Notes under the pieces: model-generated | Seen by the model: the letters and a program-made list of their open reading frames with translations, nothing else | Told to the model about the DNA's origin: nothing | The model's database searches: none | Assembly (NCBI GenBank): GCA_001803225.1 | Contig: MHBF01000026.1 | Span: 1 to 64,000 of the forward strand | From: Lentisphaerae bacterium GWF2_44_16 | GTDB lineage: Bacteria; Verrucomicrobiota; Lentisphaeria; Victivallales; GWF2-45-14 | Direction: 5' to 3' | DNA: 64,000 nucleotides | Shown here: in pieces, positions 45,958 through 54,196 of the stretch | How positions within the stretch are numbered: the first letter of the stretch is position 1 | Layout of the letters: each line of letters begins with the position of its first letter | Translations under genes and position numbers: made by a program

Positions 45958-47859
45958 ATGAATCTAAAGAAAGAATCTCTTTTGAAAACCATAAAAATGG
46001 AACGGGCCTCTCTTGAATTCATAAGGTCAATAAAAGACAAACAGCGCGTTATATTGGAATGTCCTGAATATGTATCTGGTATCGAACTGGAAGAACCTCA
46101 GGAGGCAAATGCGGAACGTACAGTAGTCTCTTCAGATTTCTTCGGTGATGCCTTGCCGGAGGGACGCATTTTGAACCAGCACATGTGCTGGTTTCGACCA
46201 GTTAAAACTCATGTAAAAGCACATTTAACTTTGGCAAGAGTTGCAGGATACAGACATACGGTTTTTGGTTTGCCGCAAAAAAATCATCCGCTTCTCTTTG
46301 AACACCCCGACAATCCCGATATTTTGATTTCAACAACTCTGTTAAGCACTTTTATCGAGGGTCGTTTTGCGCCGAAAGCCGATTGGAAAATTCTCATAGG
46401 CCGTTTGAACGCATGGCTGGAGGGGAAAGACGGGATAAATACTGTAGATTGGGAAATGACAGTAAGGCCGTCTTTTGGTACTGAAGATGAATTGCCTGAA
46501 TATGCGGAACAGGAAGCATTCAGGCGTAATGTTGAATGGTTTAATGACAGCATCTTCTTTGAACATGCCGGAAAAATCGGCGTTTTTGAAGGATATATTT
46601 CTGCAATTGCCCCCAATGGCAGACAGTCACCCAGACCGAAAACCCGCGGCGACTGTTCAGGAGAATCCACAATGATCCCTGCTTTGGACTGGGCATTAAA
46701 TAAAAACTATGCCGCACGTAAAATGTCTGCAAAAATCATGGATAACTTGTTCAACGGACCGGAACTCGCTGACAATGATCCCACAAGCCCGACTTACGGC
46801 GGATTGCGCTTTTATGAGTTCCGATCGGTATATTACAGCGAAGGACGTGCTCCGCTGGCATGCATCCTGGCTTCGGAATTGACGGAAAACTATGCCTGTG
46901 CTGATAAGGTGCTTCGCAACCTCATATCACTGCTGCGCACAACCGGCCCGCAGGGCTTTCGCTTCCCCAGCCTCTCAAATCCAGAAGCATTCCAAAATGG
47001 AAAAACCTGGAAATATTATCAGAAAACCGATTATGTGCAATGCCGCCCACATTTTCAGGGCTATATGTGGGCAGCTTTCCTGCAGGGGTATGTTTTGACC
47101 GGACATAAGGATTTTCTGGAAAAAACCAAATGCGCAATCAGGATGACAATGGATATTTTTCCTGATTTCACGTGGATGAATGGCATTACTCAGGAATATG
47201 CCCGCTTGCTCCTGCCCTTGGCTTTTCTCGTGGAAATAGAAGATACCCAGGAACACCGTCAATGGTTGAAAAAAGCAACCGGGCCCCTGCTGGATAATAT
47301 GCAGGACTGCGGCGCAATTCGCGAAATAATGGGACAGCCGAAATCCGGAAAATATCCGGCTCCGCGTACAAATGAAGAATACGGCACTACCGAAGCCGCT
47401 CTGATTCAGGAAAATGGCGATCCCGTCGCTGACCTGCTCTATACCGTCAATTACGCATTTATCGGCCTGCATGAAGCATCTCTGGCTACTGGAGATAGTT
47501 TTTATAAATCAGCAGCAGACAAAATGGCAGATTTTCTCTGCCGGGTACAGATTAAATCTGAAAAACAAAAATATCTTGACGGTGCCTGGATGCGCGCTTT
47601 TGACTATGAACTTTGGGATTTTATAGGAAGTTCGGCAGACAATGCGTGGGGGCCATGGTGCGTGGAATCCGGATGGACCAACACTTGGATTGCTGCCACA
47701 TTGGGTTTACGTGCCATGAACCGGCCTTTCCTGTGCCGCAAAAACAAAGATATATACAAAAAACTTATGCCGAACCTTTTGGAAGAGATGTCAATTGTAC
47801 ATGATTATACAACACCGGACAAACAAATTCCGAAAAGCCTTACACCCGGAGCCGAATAA
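45958..47859 (+). CDS. Putative alpha/alpha-barrel (six-hairpin) glycosidase-like protein, cytoplasmic
   Basis: Helical repeats, RPHFQGYMWAAFLQGYVLTGHKDFLEK, WCVESGWTNTWIAATLGLRAM; no signal peptide; operon position. Confidence 0.55.
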   Translation: MNLKKESLLKTIKMERASLEFIRSIKDKQRVILECPEYVSGIELEEPQEANAERTVVSSDFFGDALPEGRILNQHMCWFRPVKTHVKAHLTLARVAGYRHTVFGLPQKNHPLLFEHPDNPDILISTTLLSTFIEGRFAPKADWKILIGRLNAWLEGKDGINTVDWEMTVRPSFGTEDELPEYAEQEAFRRNVEWFNDSIFFEHAGKIGVFEGYISAIAPNGRQSPRPKTRGDCSGESTMIPALDWALNKNYAARKMSAKIMDNLFNGPELADNDPTSPTYGGLRFYEFRSVYYSEGRAPLACILASELTENYACADKVLRNLISLLRTTGPQGFRFPSLSNPEAFQNGKTWKYYQKTDYVQCRPHFQGYMWAAFLQGYVLTGHKDFLEKTKCAIRMTMDIFPDFTWMNGITQEYARLLLPLAFLVEIEDTQEHRQWLKKATGPLLDNMQDCGAIREIMGQPKSGKYPAPRTNEEYGTTEAALIQENGDPVADLLYTVNYAFIGLHEASLATGDSFYKSAADKMADFLCRVQIKSEKQKYLDGAWMRAFDYELWDFIGSSADNAWGPWCVESGWTNTWIAATLGLRAMNRPFLCRKNKDIYKKLMPNLLEEMSIVHDYTTPDKQIPKSLTPGAE

Positions 47860-47862
47860 CAT

Positions 47863-48711
47863 TCACAGACCGTACCATTGGGATGGGGCTACGCCTGTTT
47901 TCTTTCTGAAAACCCTTGAAAAATAATATTGGTCATCAAATCCGAGCATGTCGGCAGTCTGTTTTACAGTATATTTGCCCCCGGCGAGAAATTCTTTAGC
48001 CTTGTTTATTTTCACCGTCAGCTGATATTGATGCGGGGCATAACCTGTAGCTTCCCTGAACATCCGCCTGAAATGAGGATAACTCATATTCAATTCAGCC
48101 GCCATTTTCAGAAGATTAATATTTTCCGAATAGTTGTTCTCTATCTGCATTATGACTTTCTCCATGCGTGAAAAATTTTTCTTTCTTTTTTTTGAAAGCA
48201 GGAGAAACTGTATCCTCGCGAATATTTTCATGAGCTCTGCCGCAAGCTCCTTCTGAAAACCGGGAACTTGTCCCGCTGAAATTTCCAGAAGATTTACAAA
48301 TAAATTCATCAGCGTCTTGTCAAGACCGGTGTGAAGCAGGGGAAGCTCAGGAGAAAAAAAAGTTCTGTCAGTGAGCATTCGCATGTAATCGCCATTGAAT
48401 ATTGCCCAATATTCATCCCATTCGCCATTCTTTTCGGGACCGTAACTGTGCCAAATGCCCGGAAAGAGCATGATAATATCGCCGGAGGATACCTTTATTG
48501 AATTTTCGGGGCTGGAGTAATAGCGCCCCTCACCTCCGAAAAGATATACCATCGCAAAGTCATTAAGAACACGCCCCGCATTCATGGTTCCCTTTGCCTT
48601 CGCTCTGCAAGTGCCGGTACCTTTGCAATACAGCCCCCAGTCAATATCTTCTTTTTCCGGCTCAAAATACCGGCTTTTATGAATAATCATTTTGTCCATC
48701 ATTTTGCCCAT
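47863..48711 (-). CDS. AraC family transcriptional regulator
   Basis: C-terminal HTH LLKMAAELNMSYPHFRRMFREATGYAPHQYQL...ADMLGFDDQYYFSRVFRKKTGVAPSQW. Confidence 0.93.
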   Translation of the reverse strand: MGKMMDKMIIHKSRYFEPEKEDIDWGLYCKGTGTCRAKAKGTMNAGRVLNDFAMVYLFGGEGRYYSSPENSIKVSSGDIIMLFPGIWHSYGPEKNGEWDEYWAIFNGDYMRMLTDRTFFSPELPLLHTGLDKTLMNLFVNLLEISAGQVPGFQKELAAELMKIFARIQFLLLSKKRKKNFSRMEKVIMQIENNYSENINLLKMAAELNMSYPHFRRMFREATGYAPHQYQLTVKINKAKEFLAGGKYTVKQTADMLGFDDQYYFSRVFRKKTGVAPSQWYGL

Positions 48712-48760
48712 TTAAGCCATTGCTTCCTGTTGGCTAAAAGTATATTATATCAGCAGAGAA

Positions 48761-48781
48761 CATGATTTCCAAATTATCATG
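48761..48781. promoter_or_regulatory. Interrupted palindrome CATGAT-N9-ATCATG in the divergent promoter region
   Basis: Perfect 6-bp arms between the divergent AraC (48711) and UroD-like (48779/48814) genes. Confidence 0.4.
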
Positions 48782-49888
48782 CTCATTTTATCAAATAATA
48801 AGGAGATAATCGCTATGACACCAAGGGAAAACATAACGAGCATATTCCATCGCAAAGGTTTTGAAAGAGTCCCTGTACAGTTCAGCCTCTGCCCTTCACA
48901 AGTGGAGAAATTCAGAGAGATGACAGGCGCTGAGGATTATGCGGAATACTTTGAATTCCCCTGGAGAGGCCTGCCGCAGCCTGATTTGAAGAACCAGATG
49001 GCCGAATACATAAAAGACAGGTGGTCCGAATATTACGACGAGCCGTATCTCGAAGGAACAAAAATCACGATTTACGGCGTGGCGCACCAGCCTGGAGGAG
49101 AAGCGGCAATGCATATGACCAGGATGCTTCACCCGATGGCTAAATTCACCTCCCTTGAACAAATGCAGGCATACCCCTATCCCGATTACGCCTCCGCCGA
49201 TACCGGCGCGATAGCAGGAGAAGTAAAAAAACTGCATTCTCAAGGCCTTTTGGCTTTAGGAGGAGGAGGTTCCATCTGGGAATCATCCTGGTATATCCGA
49301 AGCATGGAACAGTTGATGATTGACATGATGACAGATGACCCGATGGCGAGTTATCATCTCGACAGAATAACTGAAAACGTATGCGTGAACGCGAAAGCCT
49401 TTGCCAAAGCGGGAGCGGACATGATACACTTCGGGGACGATGTGGGAATGCAGCAGAGCCTGATGATGTCGGCGGAGCTTTACAGAAAATGGATAAAGCC
49501 CCGTTTTGCCGGAGTTATAAAGGCAGTAAAAGATATCAACCCGGATGTCATAGTCAGCTATCACAGTTGCGGATATGTCACGCCTCTTATTGATGATTTC
49601 ATAGAGGCGGGGATTGACGTTCTCAACCCGGTACAGCCGGAATGCATGGACTTTGCCGAAATACATGAAAAGTTTGGGGACAGGGTTTCATTCTGGGGTA
49701 CTGTCGGAACACAGACAACGATGCCTTTCGGCAGTCCGGAAGATGTCAAAAAATGCGTACACCGTAACCTGAAAATAGCGGGAGAAAAAGGCGGACTGCT
49801 CTGCGCCCCTACACATCTGGTGGAACCTGAAGTCCCCTGGAAAAATATAATGGCCTATGTGGAAGCCTGCCGGGAATTCAGTTTATAA
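48779..49888 (+). CDS. Uroporphyrinogen decarboxylase (URO-D)/methyltransferase family protein
   Basis: MTPRENITSIFHRKGFERVPVQF, GADMIHFGDDVGMQQSLMMS, YHSCGYVTPLIDDFIEAGIDVLNPVQPECMDF. Start probably at MTPREN (48815). Confidence 0.9.
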   Translation: MLILSNNKEIIAMTPRENITSIFHRKGFERVPVQFSLCPSQVEKFREMTGAEDYAEYFEFPWRGLPQPDLKNQMAEYIKDRWSEYYDEPYLEGTKITIYGVAHQPGGEAAMHMTRMLHPMAKFTSLEQMQAYPYPDYASADTGAIAGEVKKLHSQGLLALGGGGSIWESSWYIRSMEQLMIDMMTDDPMASYHLDRITENVCVNAKAFAKAGADMIHFGDDVGMQQSLMMSAELYRKWIKPRFAGVIKAVKDINPDVIVSYHSCGYVTPLIDDFIEAGIDVLNPVQPECMDFAEIHEKFGDRVSFWGTVGTQTTMPFGSPEDVKKCVHRNLKIAGEKGGLLCAPTHLVEPEVPWKNIMAYVEACREFSL

Positions 49889-49950
49889 AAGATTTGATTA
49901 TCTAATACACCATTACTATATTCTCTCTGAAAAAAGAGAAAGGTAATGGC

Positions 49951-50850
49951 TTGTTTATGATAGAAAATCACGCTGCCTACGACTTGCATCTTCACAGTTA
50001 CTGGAGTTATGACGCATGCGCGCCTGTGGAGTATTATTTCAGAAAAGCTTCGGAATTAAAATTACGCGCCATAGCTATAAGTGAACACTTCACCATGGAT
50101 TCCCTGCCGGACATTATCGCGACATCCCGGAAATACCCTGACGTCAGATTTATACCGGCTGTCGAAATGACAGTCAGATGTTCAATTGGCTCTCTGGACA
50201 TGCTCTGCCTGGGAATGCCTCTTGAAATACCGACTGAAATTGAGGAGATTTTTGAAGAATACCGCCAATGGCAGAGAGATTGCGGCAAGGCTATTTCAAT
50301 CGGCATGCAATCCCTCGGATTTGATTATACGGAAAAAGACAGGCTGGAACTTCTGAAAAAATACCGCCCTGCTAAAACGATAGAAAAGCATGGCATAACA
50401 CATGTCCAGAACGGAATCCAGAGAACTCATTTCATAAATTCAGGATACATTAAAAGCCCGGAAGAATATGGAAAACTTTTTGAGAAATTTCCCCGTACTC
50501 CATACCCGGATGCAGAAAGGATACTCCCTGTTCTAAAACACCACGGAGCGCTCGTCATGATAGCTCATCCCACAAACTATTTCAATAAAAACGACATAAA
50601 GCGTATGGACGCCTTGAGAGAAGAACTCGGCTTTGAAGGAATCGAATGCGCCCACGATCTGATACCGCAGGAACTTACGCCGTTTTACAGAGACTACTGC
50701 GTGCGGCATAAGCTCTTTTCCTCAGGCGGCTCCGACAGTCACGCCGACCATTCCGACAATCCCTGCAGAATAGCAACGCAGCACGAATTTGCCAGGCATA
50801 TCGGAGAAGGCAAATGGCTGGATGAAATATTTGAACGACTGAAAAAGTAA
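49951..50850 (+). CDS. PHP-domain metal-dependent phosphoesterase
   Basis: YDLHLHSYWSYDACAPVEYYFRKASELKLRAIAISEHF; VMIAHPTN; SGGSDSHAD. Confidence 0.88.
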   Translation: MFMIENHAAYDLHLHSYWSYDACAPVEYYFRKASELKLRAIAISEHFTMDSLPDIIATSRKYPDVRFIPAVEMTVRCSIGSLDMLCLGMPLEIPTEIEEIFEEYRQWQRDCGKAISIGMQSLGFDYTEKDRLELLKKYRPAKTIEKHGITHVQNGIQRTHFINSGYIKSPEEYGKLFEKFPRTPYPDAERILPVLKHHGALVMIAHPTNYFNKNDIKRMDALREELGFEGIECAHDLIPQELTPFYRDYCVRHKLFSSGGSDSHADHSDNPCRIATQHEFARHIGEGKWLDEIFERLKK

Positions 50851-50868
50851 TTCACTAAGGAGCTTTTC

Positions 50869-51933
50869 ATGCAAAAATACGTTCTTATCTCTGCGCTTTT
50901 TTTATTTTTTCACTCAATAGCGTTCACGGAAAACGCCAAGGCATGGCGCGGAGGATGGGCTTCTTACTGGAAAGACACGGCAGAGCAGATAAAGCTCGCC
51001 AAAAAACTCGGCTTCAACGGGCTTATCTTCAATCTCAAAAAACCTGAGAAAATAGAGGAAATCTGCGATTTAGCTGAAAAGGAGAATATAGAAATTTACG
51101 CATGGTACACAATAATAAGCAACAAGGAAAATAAAGAGCTCTCCCAAGTTATGAGCGATGCCGAAAACAAAAGGCTGGAAATCATAAAAAGCGACAAAAG
51201 CCCAGGCCGCAATAGATATCAGTCAGGAGGGGAACCATTCAATAAAGAAGGCGATGTGCTTCTGAATGAACTCCTCTGTTTTCACAGGCCAGAAGTCCTT
51301 GCTCTCTGTAAGAAACAGCTTGAGGAAATACTGCAAAAATACCCCAGGCTTGCAGGTATAGGCTTTGATTATTTCGGCTACAGAAATTATAAATGCTGTA
51401 ACTGTCCTGTCTCGGAAAAAATGTTCAATGAATACTATGAGAAACTCCATAAAGACAATAAGGACATTTCGAGGGAAAAGGCCCTTGAAAAATTTTCACT
51501 CGACACCCTGACAGCGTTTGTAAACGAACTCGCCGCATACGTTAGAAAAATAAAGCCCGGATGCAAAACGGCAATACATATATATCCTACATTTATCCCC
51601 GAACCTGTCTATGGAAACCGCCTTGATGTGGATTACTGCATGCAGACGGCGGCATGGTATTTCGAGCCATTCTGGGGCCTGGACAAGGTGGACCGTTACA
51701 CTAAAATCATCGTTAACGACGCAAACCGTTATTTCAAGCGCCAGTCGGGAATACCTTTCGTAGGGATATATATGAGACCCGGAATAAGCAAACCGCCTGA
51801 ACGGTTCAGAGAAGAGTTGAAAACTATCAGAAAAACGGGAACACAGTCTTTCAGTATATGTCCATTCAATATATTTCTTGAACATCCCGAACTTGCGAAA
51901 ATTCTTCTTGAGGAACTCGGAGTTCCGAAGTAA
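50869..51933 (+). CDS. Secreted TIM-barrel glycoside hydrolase-like protein
   Basis: Signal peptide; KLAKKLGFNGLIFNLKKPEKIEEICDLAEKENIEIYAWYT; RLAGIGFDYFGYRNYKC; no family named with certainty. Confidence 0.55.
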   Translation: MQKYVLISALFLFFHSIAFTENAKAWRGGWASYWKDTAEQIKLAKKLGFNGLIFNLKKPEKIEEICDLAEKENIEIYAWYTIISNKENKELSQVMSDAENKRLEIIKSDKSPGRNRYQSGGEPFNKEGDVLLNELLCFHRPEVLALCKKQLEEILQKYPRLAGIGFDYFGYRNYKCCNCPVSEKMFNEYYEKLHKDNKDISREKALEKFSLDTLTAFVNELAAYVRKIKPGCKTAIHIYPTFIPEPVYGNRLDVDYCMQTAAWYFEPFWGLDKVDRYTKIIVNDANRYFKRQSGIPFVGIYMRPGISKPPERFREELKTIRKTGTQSFSICPFNIFLEHPELAKILLEELGVPK

Positions 51934-51957
51934 TCAGATTGCTTTTTCCGCAAAAGC

Positions 51958-52034
51958 TTTTCCTGATTTACCCAAAAAACAATAGCGGTAATACGCTAAA
52001 ATTCATTACTCTTTTCAAGTAATGTCAGGTAAAA
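51958..52034. other. Possible three-way-junction RNA/DNA structure
   Basis: Outer TTTTCCTGA / TCAGG(T)AAAA with inner TTACC/GGTAA and perfect CATTACT-N7-AGTAATG (52004-52024). Confidence 0.35.
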
Positions 52035-52090
52035 ATTTTAATGCGATAAATTAGCCCAAAATTAACCAGCCGAAAAATTCCTTTGGGGTG

Positions 52091-52129
52091 AAAAAAAACT
52101 GGAAAACTTCTTGAAAGTTTTCCAGTTTT
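52091..52129 (-). terminator. Strong intrinsic terminator for the fucI transcript
   Basis: Perfect 15-bp stem AAAACTGGAAAACTT-CTTGA-AAGTTTTCCAGTTTT; on the minus strand it runs into T8 (A8 at 52091-52098). Confidence 0.9.
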
Positions 52130-52160
52130 GAGTTTATCGGAGAGTTAAATGATTAAGCTC

Positions 52161-52208
52161 CCCCCGCAACGAAGTGAGCAGGGGAAATAAAAAGTGACTC
52201 CGTCACTT
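52161..52208 (-). repeat. Hairpin repeat family R2, copy A (contains the fucI stop codon)
   Basis: Minus strand AAGTGAC-GGA-GTCACTTTTTATTTCCCCTGCTCACTTCGTTGCGGGGG. Confidence 0.7.
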
Positions 52209-53906
52209 CATGAGTTTAGCGGTTTTTTCTCCGCCGTTCTCAAGGTAGAGGAGAGGAGTCGGACGGTCAACGCCTTCTATGAACTCCGGGCGTGCGGACC
52301 AGGAATTTCCTGAAAGGGTATTCGTAAGGTCCATCCAGAATTCGAGCCTTGCCGGGCTCAGTCCCCATGTCATATGGAAATGATTTGCCGGGGCATAATG
52401 CTTGTACTCGTACATTGAAGCGTATTTCGGGCATACATAAGTATGCGGCCAGTCGAGAGTGGTAAGGCTTCTGACTTTCTGGCAGAGTTTGGCAGGGAGG
52501 GATATTGTTTCGGCCTCATCCCAGAACATTGTGAACCTCTCGGAAAGCGAACTGTACGCAAGACGTCCGGCAATGCCTTCAATCCCTGCCGGGCTGGTAA
52601 ATGTAACGCTGTTCCCCATGCCAGGGAAATAACCGCTGTCGGCAAGAGGCATTGAGATGCCTGACATTATTTCCTTTTCGGAAGCACCCGGTCTAGCCGC
52701 CCAGTCAAAAGAAGCGCTTCCTGAATTATCGCCATCTACAAAGCCTTTTGACGCCCATTTATCCTTTGCTGAAAATTTCACGCCGATTCCCGAAGCGAGT
52801 TTCCTGATTTCGCCCGGCTCCCAGACTTTACGGAAATCCATAAACAGCGGAGGATTGCCGCCGCTGAGTTTCGTATAAAAGAGCATGGTGAGAATGCCCT
52901 GAACGTCAGCTTCCGTTCCGAATGGAACAACTTCTTTTTTTCCGGTATGGTCGAAACTGCTGTTGAACAGCGACTCCATAGCGTCCGCGACGGGAAGCGG
53001 TATCCCGCGTCTGTCGGAACCCCATTCGAGCTGGCTCATGAAACCACCGCCGACCGCGTTAAGTTCCTTTATCATCTGTTTTACTATGAGATACATCGCG
53101 AGGCTCATATTGAAGCGTTCACTGTCCGCGGCACCCGGAAGGACAAGCCTCTTTCCAAGATGTTTATCAAGCCACGCGCGAAGTTCTTTCAATTCAGCCT
53201 TGTCATAAGATTTTTTATTGAGCATATCGGCAAGGAGTTTCATGTCCAGACGGGTTATCTCAATTCCGTAAGCGTTTCTAGTTGGAATTACATGAGCGAG
53301 GGCTGTTTCCATGCCCATTGAATCATGCCCGAATACAAGGACTCTTTTTCCCTTCAGAGAAACAGCGGTATATGCGGCGTATGCCCATTCAACAAGGGCG
53401 TTTTCGGTGGCGTCCGTCATCTGCGGATTCGCGCCTGTGTCAGGCCATGTACCTACATTCAGATGAGCAAGCCTGCCGTATTGCGCAAGAGCGCCATTGA
53501 GGGCATGAGCGAATACAACTCCCGGTTTCGGGCCGCTGTTGCCGCATGTGATATTTATCGGCGTATCGGACGGAAACTGCTGTATCACTGAAACCGCGCT
53601 CAACTGCGGAAATGCCCATGTATCAGGCACACAAACCAGCATGTTTACTCCGCCGTCAAGGAAAGTCGAGGCAACGGCATCCGCCTGCGTTTCACCGTCA
53701 ACAAGCGTCTCTGAATACACAACTTCAATCTCCGGAACACGTGAGGCAATTCTATCAGCTACCATTTTGATTATATTGCGGCAGCGTACACGTGAATCGT
53801 TGTCAATCCTCGGGTCGCTTGTAGCGAAAACGCCCAGTACCGCACGATTTTTTCCCATGCCTGTGGATGATACGGATTTGGCCTTGCTCTTTACGACTTT
53901 GCTCAT
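52203..53906 (-). CDS. fucI: L-fucose isomerase family protein
   Basis: VLGVFATSDPRIDNDSRVRCRNI, INITCGNSGPKPGVVFAHALNGALAQ, VFGHDSMGMETALAHVIPTRNAYGIEITRLDM, SQLEWGSDRRGIPLPVADAMES. Start MSKVV behind GGAGAG. Confidence 0.9.
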   Translation of the reverse strand: MSKVVKSKAKSVSSTGMGKNRAVLGVFATSDPRIDNDSRVRCRNIIKMVADRIASRVPEIEVVYSETLVDGETQADAVASTFLDGGVNMLVCVPDTWAFPQLSAVSVIQQFPSDTPINITCGNSGPKPGVVFAHALNGALAQYGRLAHLNVGTWPDTGANPQMTDATENALVEWAYAAYTAVSLKGKRVLVFGHDSMGMETALAHVIPTRNAYGIEITRLDMKLLADMLNKKSYDKAELKELRAWLDKHLGKRLVLPGAADSERFNMSLAMYLIVKQMIKELNAVGGGFMSQLEWGSDRRGIPLPVADAMESLFNSSFDHTGKKEVVPFGTEADVQGILTMLFYTKLSGGNPPLFMDFRKVWEPGEIRKLASGIGVKFSAKDKWASKGFVDGDNSGSASFDWAARPGASEKEIMSGISMPLADSGYFPGMGNSVTFTSPAGIEGIAGRLAYSSLSERFTMFWDEAETISLPAKLCQKVRSLTTLDWPHTYVCPKYASMYEYKHYAPANHFHMTWGLSPARLEFWMDLTNTLSGNSWSARPEFIEGVDRPTPLLYLENGGEKTAKLMK

Positions 53907-54029
53907 ATTTCTCTCCATATTATAAACTCGTTCGTGGATGCCATGATAAAACACTATCTGTATAATCTATACTATAAGCCTCTTTTTGTAAATAGATTTT
54001 CTACTGCTTTTCATGGACATTTCACAGGG

Positions 54030-54113
54030 GAGACGGAGTCTCTTTTTGTAATGCCGCTCATTTCATTGCGGCTGAAACTGAAGTCCAGTCTTGTAATACC
54101 GCTCATTTCTGCG
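54030..54113 (+). repeat. Hairpin repeat family R2, copy C plus a partial unit
   Basis: GAGAC-GGA-GTCTCTTTTTGTAATGCCGCTCATTTCATTGCGGC (54030-54072), then a partial unit GTCTTGTAATACCGCTCATTTCTGCG (54088-54113); TTGTAAT[G/A]CCGCTCATTTC recurs 45 bp apart. Confidence 0.7.
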
Positions 54114-54196
54114 TCAAAGAATAGAATTTAATTAGAAATCGACAGATTAAGATATTATTATAATACTTGAAAAACATATAACGGCAGGAGCAGATA

